The notes beneath the pieces were generated by a model that was not told where the DNA came from, did no database searches, and saw only the letters and a list, made by a program, of their open reading frames with translations. The translations under genes and the position numbers were made by a program. From positions 1 to 12,598 of the forward strand of contig URUZ01000127.1 of NCBI GenBank assembly GCA_900551225.1: 12,598 nt of DNA, in the 5' to 3' direction. The stretch comes from an uncultured Clostridium sp. (lineage in GTDB: Bacteria; Bacillota; Clostridia; Lachnospirales; Lachnospiraceae). Positions within the stretch are counted from its first letter, which is position 1, and the number at the start of each line of letters is the position of its first letter. Positions 7,419 to 12,598 of this stretch are shown in pieces.

Positions 7419-7470
7419 AATTCGAACACAAATTCTCCATATTCATATCACAAATTCACCACAATTACTC
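7409..7470. repeat. 11-bp-phased direct repeat in the asnB-htrA spacer, possible response-regulator site
   Basis: Four consecutive 11-mers begin at 7427, 7438, 7449 and 7460: CACAAATTCTC, CATATTCATAT, CACAAATTCAC and CACAATTACTC. Two more ATTC cores lie upstream at 7409 and 7420. Eleven-base spacing puts each unit on the same face of the helix, as in direct-repeat sites for OmpR/PhoB-family regulators. The last copy abuts TATATT (7473-7478), a possible htrA -10. Which gene it would control is not known. Confidence 0.4.
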
Positions 7471-7550
7471 CGTATATTAATAAATGTAAAAAAACAAAAA
7501 GCCAAAGGGCGCCGGCAGATTAAATACCGGCAGGAAAGGAGAAGATAAAT

Positions 7551-8888
7551 ATGTATGAAGACGAGAGAAGAACAAATGAATATATGAATCAGGATGAAGG
7601 TTTGAAACCCACAGGAGGCTATCGCCCGGAAGGCCCGTCAGGCCAGCCACAGAGGAACAGACAGCGCGGCGGTCTGGCTAAAAAGGCGGCGCTGATCACC
7701 GCTGGGGCAGTGCTGTTCGGCACTGTTTCAGGAGGCGTGATGACAGGTGTCAACCTGGTGGGGAACCGGCTGCTGGGCCAGTATGGCCAGACAGCCGCCG
7801 CGGAGAGCGCCCAGACCCAGGCAGCGGCCCCGGCGCTGACAACCGCACAGAACGGAAACCCGGGACAGACCACCAACGTATCCACAGTCACAGATGTGTC
7901 CTCCATCGCGGAGGCGGCTATGCCGTCGGTTGTGGCCATCAACGATACCATGACCGTACAGCAGCGGGACTTCTTCGGGATGCCCCAGACCTATGAGGCC
8001 AAGAGCAGCGGCTCCGGCATCATCGTGGCCAAGAGCGACACAGAGCTTCTGATCGCCACCAACAACCATGTGGTGGAGAGCGCCAGCGATTTAAAGGTAA
8101 CATTTGTGGACAGCAAGGATGTGAAGGCAGCGGTCAAGGGAACGGACGCAGCTTCAGACCTGGCCATCATCGCCGTACAGCTGTCGGATATCCCGGCGGA
8201 CACCATGAGCCAGATCAAGGTTGCCACCATGGGTGACTCTGACCAGATCAAGGTGGGCCAGCAGGTGATCGCAATCGGCAACGCCCTGGGATACGGCCAG
8301 TCGGTGACAGTGGGCTATGTCAGCGCCCTGGACCGTGAGATACAGGATGAGAAGGGAATCAACCGCACATTTATCCAGACGGATGCAGCCATCAACCCCG
8401 GCAACAGCGGCGGCGCGCTTCTGGACTTAAACGGCAATGTGATCGGCATCAACGCTGCCAAGACCGCATCAACCGAGGTGGAAGGTATGGGCTTTGCCAT
8501 CCCCATCTCCAAGGCACAGGACATTTTAAATACCCTGATGACCAAAAAGACAAGAGTCGAAGTGGCTGAGGACGCCCAGGGAACACTGGGAATCCGCGTG
8601 ACCAACATTGATGCCACAGCCTCCAAGGAATTCGGAATGCCGGTGGGAGTATTCGTTTATCAGATTATGGACGACGGCGCGGCAGCCGGCTCCGGTTTAA
8701 AGGAGAAAGATATTATTACTAAATTCGACGGCCAGTCTGTCACAAGCATGGAGGAACTGACCAGAATGCTGACTTACTATGAGAGCGGCTCCACGATCAC
8801 CCTGACTGTGCAGACCCTGGAAAACGGCTCCTACACAGAGCATGAAGTACAGGTAACCCTTGGCGCAAAGACAGCAGCCAACTCCTAA
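7551..8888 (+). CDS. htrA: Membrane-anchored HtrA/DegP-like serine protease with PDZ domain
   Basis: Protein of 445 residues. A charged cytoplasmic tail (1-42) is followed by one membrane segment (about 45-70), a low-complexity Ala/Gln/Thr linker (about 80-115), a trypsin-like domain (about 115-330) and a PDZ domain (about 340-437). The triad is intact: His173 in ATNNHVV, Asp203 in ASDLAII and Ser286 in NPGNSGGALLD. The protease domain should face outwards and degrade or refold damaged envelope and secreted proteins. AAAGGAG (7535-7541) lies 9 bases before the ATG. The gene diverges from asnB and is followed after 107 bases by darA, with no clear terminator between, so some read-through is possible. 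Architecture matches Gram-positive HtrA proteins. Confidence 0.93.
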   Translation: MYEDERRTNEYMNQDEGLKPTGGYRPEGPSGQPQRNRQRGGLAKKAALITAGAVLFGTVSGGVMTGVNLVGNRLLGQYGQTAAAESAQTQAAAPALTTAQNGNPGQTTNVSTVTDVSSIAEAAMPSVVAINDTMTVQQRDFFGMPQTYEAKSSGSGIIVAKSDTELLIATNNHVVESASDLKVTFVDSKDVKAAVKGTDAASDLAIIAVQLSDIPADTMSQIKVATMGDSDQIKVGQQVIAIGNALGYGQSVTVGYVSALDREIQDEKGINRTFIQTDAAINPGNSGGALLDLNGNVIGINAAKTASTEVEGMGFAIPISKAQDILNTLMTKKTRVEVAEDAQGTLGIRVTNIDATASKEFGMPVGVFVYQIMDDGAAAGSGLKEKDIITKFDGQSVTSMEELTRMLTYYESGSTITLTVQTLENGSYTEHEVQVTLGAKTAANS

Positions 8889-8908
8889 TTTAGCGACTAT
8901 TTGCCGAA

Positions 8909-8936
8909 TTAACAAAATGTTTAAGAAATATTAACA
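8909..8936. promoter_or_regulatory. TTAACA-like hexamers at 11-bp spacing upstream of darA
   Basis: TTAACA (8909), TTTAAG (8920) and TTAACA (8931) begin exactly 11 bases apart and end 21 bases before the darA -10. The form resembles PhoP-type boxes of Firmicutes (TTAACA-N5 repeats). The middle copy is poor and the region is AT-rich, so this is only suggestive. Confidence 0.3.
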
Positions 8937-8954
8937 CTTATTTCTGGTAAAATG

Positions 8955-8963
8955 TGTTATAAT
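8955..8963 (+). promoter_or_regulatory. Extended -10 promoter of darA
   Basis: TGTTATAAT combines a perfect TATAAT (8958-8963) with the upstream TG of an extended -10. No good -35 is found at normal spacing. Transcription would start near 8970, about 26 bases before the darA ATG. Confidence 0.6.
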
Positions 8964-8995
8964 AAAGGCTATCAGATTGTAAAGGAGGTCATCGT

Positions 8996-9328
8996 ATGAA
9001 GTTAGTATACGCAATCGTTCGTAATGACAACGAAGACGATGTGGTAAGCCAGCTGACCCAGCATCACTACAGCATTACCCGCCTGGCCACTACCGGCGGA
9101 TTCCTGAAGAAAGGCAATACCACGCTGATGATCGGCGCTGAAGATGACAAGGTTCAGGAAGTGATCGATATTATCAAACAGGAATGCGGGCAGCACCAGA
9201 AGATTACTGTGAATATGCCCTATATATCCGGCACCACAATGGTGAATTACGCAACCATGCCCATGACAGTGGAAGTGGGAGGCGCCACCATCTTCGTGAT
9301 CAATGTGGAGCACTACGAGAAGATTTAA
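8996..9328 (+). CDS. darA: Cyclic-di-AMP receptor DarA (PstA/YaaQ, PII-like)
   Basis: Small cytoplasmic protein of 110 residues, the normal length for the DUF970/DarA family of PII-like trimers that bind c-di-AMP. It begins MKLVYAIVRNDNEDDVVSQL and carries the signature LATTGGFLKKGNTTLMIG (31-48), which forms much of the nucleotide pocket, and the C-terminal VEVGGATIFVINVEHY. AAAGGAGG (8981-8988) lies 7 bases before the ATG. In Firmicutes this gene often lies near tmk and holB; here it stands alone between htrA and a strong terminator. Its downstream target is unknown in the family, and nothing here names one. Confidence 0.95.
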   Translation: MKLVYAIVRNDNEDDVVSQLTQHHYSITRLATTGGFLKKGNTTLMIGAEDDKVQEVIDIIKQECGQHQKITVNMPYISGTTMVNYATMPMTVEVGGATIFVINVEHYEKI

Positions 9329-9348
9329 TCCATAGGTATTATAACACG

Positions 9349-9383
9349 CTGGGGGCCGCAGGAATCTGCGGCTCCCGCTTTTT
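9349..9383 (+). terminator. Rho-independent terminator of darA
   Basis: GGGGGCCGCAG (9351-9361), loop GAAT, CTGCGGCTCCC (9366-9376, one G-U pair), then GC and TTTTT (9379-9383). A strong GC-rich 11-bp stem about 20 bases after the darA stop. Confidence 0.9.
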
Positions 9384-9546
9384 GTGCGGCCTGTCAACAA
9401 GGCACTGCATTGATGGTCATAGGGGCACTGGTTGAAAGCGCAGCGATCAAAGGGATTTAGTCAGCGCCAGGTTGGGGATTCTTTGAAACGCGTGATGCTT
9501 GTATGCCAGCGTATTAAAAAAAATGCAAGATATTTTCCGACAGGGC

Positions 9547-9575
9547 TTGCAAAATCTGGGACAAACCAATAGAAT
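9547..9575 (+). promoter_or_regulatory. Promoter of pduL-ackA
   Basis: TTGCAA (9547-9552), 17-base spacer, TAGAAT (9570-9575); one or two mismatches to consensus in each box. The start would be near 9582, with a leader of about 78 bases. The rest of the gap after the darA terminator (9384-9546) shows no gene or clear structure. A weak AT-rich dyad (TTTAA-TTAT-TTAAA, 9624-9637) lies just before the ribosome site. Confidence 0.6.
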
Positions 9576-9659
9576 AGTATACAGAATACAGAACTGCGTA
9601 TTTTTTGCGGAAGCTGTGAGCACTTTAATTATTTAAAAGGATAAAAGGAGAGCGTAATT

Positions 9660-10226
9660 ATGAAATTTTTAGTTGAAACATCCGCGCGTCACGTACACTT
9701 ATCACAGGAAGATTTAGAGACCCTGTTTGGTGCGGGTTATGAGCTGACCAGGAAGAAAGATCTGTCCCAGCCAGGTCAGTATGCCTGCGAAGAGAGAGTA
9801 ACCATCGTAGGTTCCAAGAAGGAGATGCCAGGCGTTTCCATCTTAGGACCAGTCAGAAAGGCAACCCAGGTTGAGCTGTCCTTAACCGACGCACGTTCTA
9901 TCGGCGTTGCAGCTCCCATCAGAGAGTCCGGAGACATTGCCGGAACCGGCGCATGTAAGATCATTGGCCCCAAGGGCGAGATCGAGATCAGCGAAGGAAT
10001 CATCGCTGCAAAACGCCACATTCATGCAACTCCCGCTGATGCAGAGGCTCTGGGCGTGAACAACGGCGACGTTGTATCTGTGAAGATCGACACCGACGGC
10101 AGAAGCCTGATCTTCGGCGATGTGGTTGTACGTGTGAGCGACACCTATGCCCTGGCTATGCACATCGACACCGATGAGTCCAATGCGGCTGGCTGCGGAA
10201 GAGAAGTATACGGCGAGATCGTTTAA
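9660..10226 (+). CDS. pduL: PduL-type phosphate acyltransferase (phosphotransacetylase)
   Basis: Protein of 188 residues of the PduL/PTAC family, unrelated in fold to classical Pta. It exchanges CoA and phosphate on acetyl or propionyl groups. Likely zinc ligands and active-site histidines are present in the family pattern: His11 and His13 in SARHVHLS, His120 and His122 in AAKRHIHATP, and His168 in AMHIDTDESNAAG. The chain starts directly at the catalytic domain, so there is no N-terminal encapsulation peptide and no microcompartment gene is near. It is therefore probably a free cytosolic enzyme. AAAGGAG (9644-9650) lies 9 bases before the ATG. The stop is 40 bases before ackA, so the two form an acetyl-CoA to acetate plus ATP module. 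Confidence 0.93.
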   Translation: MKFLVETSARHVHLSQEDLETLFGAGYELTRKKDLSQPGQYACEERVTIVGSKKEMPGVSILGPVRKATQVELSLTDARSIGVAAPIRESGDIAGTGACKIIGPKGEIEISEGIIAAKRHIHATPADAEALGVNNGDVVSVKIDTDGRSLIFGDVVVRVSDTYALAMHIDTDESNAAGCGREVYGEIV

Positions 10227-10266
10227 TAACCACCGTCTAAAAAGTCATTTAAGGAGAATAACGGAT

Positions 10267-11460
10267 ATGAAAATTTTAGTGATCAACTGCGGCAGCTCAT
10301 CCTTAAAATATCAGCTGATTGATATGGATAATGAGAGCGTACTGGCAAAAGGCCTGTGCGAGAGAATCGGTATCGAAGGTTCCAAGCTGACCCATGAACC
10401 GGCCGGCCAGGACAAGTTCGTAATCGAGAATCCAATGCCTACCCACAAAACAGCCATCAAGATGGTTATGGAAGCTCTGCTGGATGCAGATCACGGCGTG
10501 ATCAAGGATACCAGCGAGATCTCCGCAATCGGACACCGCGTGCTCCACGGCGGCACCATCTACAGCGATTCCATCGTTGTTAATGAGGATGTGAAGAGAG
10601 TTATCCGCGAGTGCTTTGACCTTGGACCTCTGCACAATCCGGCCAACCTGATGGGTATTGAGGCCTGCGAGGCAGCTATGCCGGGAACTCCCAACGTGGC
10701 TGTATTTGACACCGCATTTGGTATGTCCATGCCCGAGAAGGCGTATACTTACGCCATTCCTCACGAATACTATGAGAAGTACGGCATCCGCCGCTACGGC
10801 TTCCACGGTACCAGCCACAAGTTCGTCTCCGCTGAGGCCATCCGCTTTGGTGGCCTGGACCCTGAGACTGCGAAAGTCATCGTCTGCCATCTGGGCAACG
10901 GCGCCAGCGTATCTGCTTCCATCGGCGGCAAGTGCGTGGACACCAGCATGGGCTTAACTCCTCTTGAAGGACTGATCATGGGAACCAGAAGCGGTGATGT
11001 AGATCCCGCCGTGCTGCAGTTCATCATGAACAAAGAAGGCATGAACATCAACGAGATGCTGGATATCTTAAATAAAAAGTCCGGCGTATACGGCATGACC
11101 AATGGCATCTCCAGCGATTTCCGCGATATCGAGAACGCCAAGGCTGATGGCAACCACCTGGCCGAGGTAGCCTTAGACGCATTTGTATACCGCGTGATCA
11201 AGTATATCGGCGCATACGCAGCAGCCATGAACGGTGTGGATGCAATTGCATTTACCGCAGGCGTGGGCGAGAATGACAGACCCGGAAGAAAGGCAATCTG
11301 TTCCTCTCTGAGCTACATGGGCGTTGAGATCGATGACGAGGCCAACAATGTGCGCGGCAAGGAGAGAGTGATCTCCTCACCGGCTTCCAAGGTGAAGGTG
11401 ATGCTGATCCCCACCAACGAGGAACTGGCTATCGCGAGAGAAACGCTGGCATTAGTATAA
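10267..11460 (+). CDS. ackA: Acetate kinase
   Basis: Full-length acetate kinase, 397 residues, interconverting acetyl-phosphate + ADP and acetate + ATP in the cytosol. Residues fall at the numbering known for the Methanosarcina enzyme: Asn7 (NCGSSSLKY), Arg91 (GHRVLHGG), Asp148 (FDTAF), His180 (GFHGTSHK), Arg241 (GTRSGDVDP), and the final glutamate at 385 (TNEELAIA). The ATP-site blocks CHLGNGASVSA and FTAGVGEND are present. AAGGAG (10251-10256) lies 10 bases before the ATG at 10267; the same frame runs upstream into pduL but without a ribosome site. Co-transcribed with pduL, with no terminator seen in the 95-base gap to the next gene. Confidence 0.97.
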   Translation: MKILVINCGSSSLKYQLIDMDNESVLAKGLCERIGIEGSKLTHEPAGQDKFVIENPMPTHKTAIKMVMEALLDADHGVIKDTSEISAIGHRVLHGGTIYSDSIVVNEDVKRVIRECFDLGPLHNPANLMGIEACEAAMPGTPNVAVFDTAFGMSMPEKAYTYAIPHEYYEKYGIRRYGFHGTSHKFVSAEAIRFGGLDPETAKVIVCHLGNGASVSASIGGKCVDTSMGLTPLEGLIMGTRSGDVDPAVLQFIMNKEGMNINEMLDILNKKSGVYGMTNGISSDFRDIENAKADGNHLAEVALDAFVYRVIKYIGAYAAAMNGVDAIAFTAGVGENDRPGRKAICSSLSYMGVEIDDEANNVRGKERVISSPASKVKVMLIPTNEELAIARETLALV

Positions 11461-11497
11461 AATTGCCGGATAATTTCTGTTAACTGGAAAAATTATG

Positions 11498-11526
11498 TTG
11501 ACAAACCACATGCGCCTATGTATAAT
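11498..11526 (+). promoter_or_regulatory. Perfect consensus sigma-A promoter for DUF177-rpmF
   Basis: TTGACA (11498-11503), exactly 17 bases, TATAAT (11521-11526): 12 of 12 consensus positions at optimal spacing. Transcription should start near 11533, about 23 bases before the ATG. Such strength fits a ribosomal-protein operon. Confidence 0.92.
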
Positions 11527-11539
11527 ATCATAGGTGCAT
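11510..11539. promoter_or_regulatory. Inverted repeat enclosing the -10 box, candidate operator
   Basis: ATGCGCCTATG (11510-11520) and CATAGGTGCAT (11529-11539) are 11-base inverted arms with one mismatch, separated by the 8 bases that contain the TATAAT. The left arm lies upstream of the expected transcription start, so this would act as a DNA operator, not as an RNA hairpin. A bound dimer would block polymerase. The cognate regulator is unknown; FapR-like control is only an idea from the gene neighbourhood in other Firmicutes, and the sequence does not match the FapR consensus I remember. Confidence 0.55.
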
Positions 11540-11555
11540 ATAAGGATTTAATAAT

Positions 11556-12083
11556 ATGCTGATTAATTTATCTGAACTGTTTTCCGTTGAAGGAAAAGTG
11601 AAAAAGTACACCTGTGATCTGGAATTCTGCCAGTTTCAGGGCCCTCACGGCGCCTATGAGATTGTGGAGAAGCACCCGGTTGCTCTGGAGATAACCAACC
11701 AGGGGAACAAGGTATTTGCAGTGAAGGGATCTGCTGAGTTAGCTCTGGAGATGCCGTGCGGCCGATGCCTGGAACCTGTGCGTATTCCTTTCAGTCTGGA
11801 GATTGACGAGGTGATCGACATGAAGCAGACGGATCGGGAGCGGATGGAAGCACTTGATGAACAGTTCTATGTTAAAGGTTACAATCTGGATGTAGACCAG
11901 CTGGTTGGCAATGAACTAACGTTGAACCTGCCTATGAAAGTTCTCTGCGCAGATGACTGCAAGGGGATCTGTAATAGATGTGGCACAAATCTCAACCTAG
12001 GGACTTGTGACTGCGATACCAGGTCACTTGACCCGAGAATGTCAGTTATCCAGGATATTTTTAAACAGTTGAAGGAGGTGTAA
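11556..12083 (+). CDS. yceD: DUF177/YceD family protein
   Basis: Protein of 175 residues of the DUF177 family, nearly always encoded just before rpmF and linked to 23S rRNA or large-subunit biogenesis in bacteria and plastids. The core cysteine pair CGRC (68-71) in EMPCGRCLEPV is typical. The C-terminal segment holds six more cysteines (131, 135, 139, 142, 151, 153: CADDCKGIC, RCGTNL, CDC), likely a metal site of the Firmicutes version. The ATG at 11556 has AAGGA (11542-11546) 9 bases upstream. Its last codons contain the ribosome site of rpmF, which begins 3 bases after the stop, so the two are tightly coupled. Confidence 0.9.
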   Translation: MLINLSELFSVEGKVKKYTCDLEFCQFQGPHGAYEIVEKHPVALEITNQGNKVFAVKGSAELALEMPCGRCLEPVRIPFSLEIDEVIDMKQTDRERMEALDEQFYVKGYNLDVDQLVGNELTLNLPMKVLCADDCKGICNRCGTNLNLGTCDCDTRSLDPRMSVIQDIFKQLKEV

Positions 12084-12086
12084 ACC

Positions 12087-12266
12087 ATGTCTATCTGTCC
12101 TAAGAATAAGTCTTCTAAAGCTAGAAGAGACAGCCGTAGAGCAAACTGGAAGATGAGCGCTCCAAATCTGGTAAAGTGCTCTAAGTGCGGCGCTTTAATG
12201 ATGCCTCACAGAGTTTGCAAAGCTTGTGGTTCTTATAACAAGAGAGAAATCGTCAGCGTTGACTAA
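12087..12266 (+). CDS. rpmF: 50S ribosomal protein L32 (zinc-binding form)
   Basis: Protein of 59 residues matching L32: KARRDSRRANWKMSAPNLVK followed by CSKC (31-34) and CKAC (44-47), the four-cysteine zinc ribbon of the C+ type. The N-terminus MSICPKNKSS replaces the common MAVPKRK start. AAGGAGG (12072-12078), inside the end of the DUF177 gene, lies 8 bases before the ATG. The gene ends at 12266 and is followed by a strong terminator. Codon choice leans to highly expressed forms, unlike the hydrolase and asnB genes. Confidence 0.97.
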   Translation: MSICPKNKSSKARRDSRRANWKMSAPNLVKCSKCGALMMPHRVCKACGSYNKREIVSVD

Positions 12267-12297
12267 TCTCAGTAAGTAATGCAAATGGCCCTGTAGG

Positions 12298-12348
12298 CCC
12301 CAAAAAAGGTTCTCCCGATGAGGGAGAACCTTTTTTGGGGCTTTTTTT
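12298..12348. terminator. Strong terminator after rpmF
   Basis: A perfect 19-bp stem (12298-12316 with 12322-12340; inner arms GGTTCTCCC/GGGAGAACC, outer arms CCCCAAAAAA/TTTTTTGGGG), loop GATGA, then C and seven T (12342-12348). The T6 inside the stem can also serve as the U-tract of a shorter hairpin, and the A6 gives the same property on the minus strand, so it should work in both directions. Confidence 0.93.
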
Positions 12349-12418
12349 CGCCGGTTGAACTGAATCTTGACCTCTCGTATTACAATTTACTTTTCCTTTC
12401 AGTGCCCGCTAAAACCAC

Positions 12419-12447
12419 TTGTAGTCAAAGTAGGAAAGATGTATAAT
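12419..12447 (+). promoter_or_regulatory. Promoter of the gene at the right edge
   Basis: TTGTAG (12419-12424), 17 bases, TATAAT (12442-12447). Transcription would start near 12454, about 35 bases before the ATG at 12489. Placed after the rpmF terminator, it makes the next gene a separate unit. Confidence 0.55.
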
Positions 12448-12488
12448 TACAAGGGAGCTGCAAAGCCATGACCTGAGGAGGAAGATAT

Positions 12489-12598
12489 ATGGAAATACTA
12501 AATGAGGCGCTCAAGCGGACTGGCTACGAATATGATACTCTGATGAATCTGCTGCAGGTCAGCGTCAGCAAGCATATATTGGATGAGTATTATACCCT
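12489..12598 (+). CDS. N-terminal fragment of an unidentified protein, perhaps PAS-type sensory
   Basis: The first 36 codons of a gene cut by the window edge. AGGAGG (12476-12481) lies 7 bases before the ATG and a promoter stands upstream, so it is a real start. The visible sequence begins MEILNEALKRTGYEYDTLMN and continues LLQVSVSKHILDEYYT. The SVSKHxLDE-type block reminds me of the region just before a PAS fold in clostridial GGDEF or histidine-kinase proteins, but this is from memory and the fragment is too short to be sure. No catalytic domain is visible. Confidence 0.75.
   Translation, partial: MEILNEALKRTGYEYDTLMNLLQVSVSKHILDEYYT

Noticed and set aside
7511..7531. GCCGG/CCGGC hairpin just before the htrA ribosome site
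   Set aside because: Only 5 bp with an 11-base loop; too weak to call a riboswitch, thermometer or terminator.
9184..9435. Open frame over the end of darA and its terminator
   Set aside because: It runs through a strong intrinsic terminator, has no ribosome site, and overlaps a well-recognised gene in another frame.
10147..10266. Forty-residue N-terminal extension of acetate kinase overlapping pduL
   Set aside because: Acetate kinases begin at MKILVINCGSSS; the ATG at 10267 has a good ribosome site and gives the standard length and residue numbering.
1..12598. CRISPR arrays, tRNA/rRNA genes, insertion sequences, phage or defence genes
   Set aside because: Read on both strands; no regular repeat-spacer array, cloverleaf, transposase or integrase motif, or flanking target duplications were seen.

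Overview
The window reads as chromosomal DNA of an anaerobic Gram-positive bacterium of the Clostridia, most likely a Lachnospiraceae/Enterocloster-type gut organism. The grounds are strong AGGAGG-type ribosome binding sites, sigma-A promoters, a GC content a little above half in genes with AT-rich spacers, and marker genes typical of Firmicutes: tmcAL (ylbM), the cyclic-di-AMP receptor darA, ackA, DUF177-rpmF, and a PduL-type phosphotransacylase. No mobile element, CRISPR array, tRNA or rRNA is visible.

Layout. (1) 1-1251, minus: tmcAL, cut by the left edge, with its own promoter. (2) 1324-5375: a LysR-type regulator on the minus strand, divergent from a tight plus-strand set of alpha/beta hydrolase, CitMHS-type carboxylate transporter and a second alpha/beta hydrolase. 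This looks like a regulated unit for importing and de-esterifying an unidentified organic acid derivative. (3) 5408-5469: a long hairpin between convergent genes, probably a two-way terminator. (4) 5480-7330, minus: an asparagine-synthase family amidotransferase whose glutaminase motifs have eroded although the N-terminal Cys remains. (5) 7551-8888: a membrane-anchored HtrA/DegP-like protease, divergent from asnB; the shared spacer carries an 11-bp-phased repeat. (6) 8996-9328: darA, closed by a clear terminator. (7) 9660-11460: pduL-ackA, the acetyl-CoA to acetyl-phosphate to acetate + ATP branch. (8) 11556-12266: DUF177 (YceD) and rpmF behind a perfect consensus promoter wrapped by an 11-bp inverted repeat, closed by a 19-bp-stem terminator. 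(9) 12489-end: the first 36 codons of another gene, perhaps a PAS-type sensory protein.

As I recall, tmcAL, pta, ackA, DUF177 and rpmF lie close together in many Clostridia. Here tmcAL is separated from the acetate genes by about 8.4 kb of other genes, and the Pta position is held by PduL. I see no clearly new defence or mobile system. The most unusual items are the LysR/hydrolase/CitMHS/hydrolase unit, the degenerate glutaminase site in the AsnB-like protein, and the palindrome around the DUF177-rpmF promoter.
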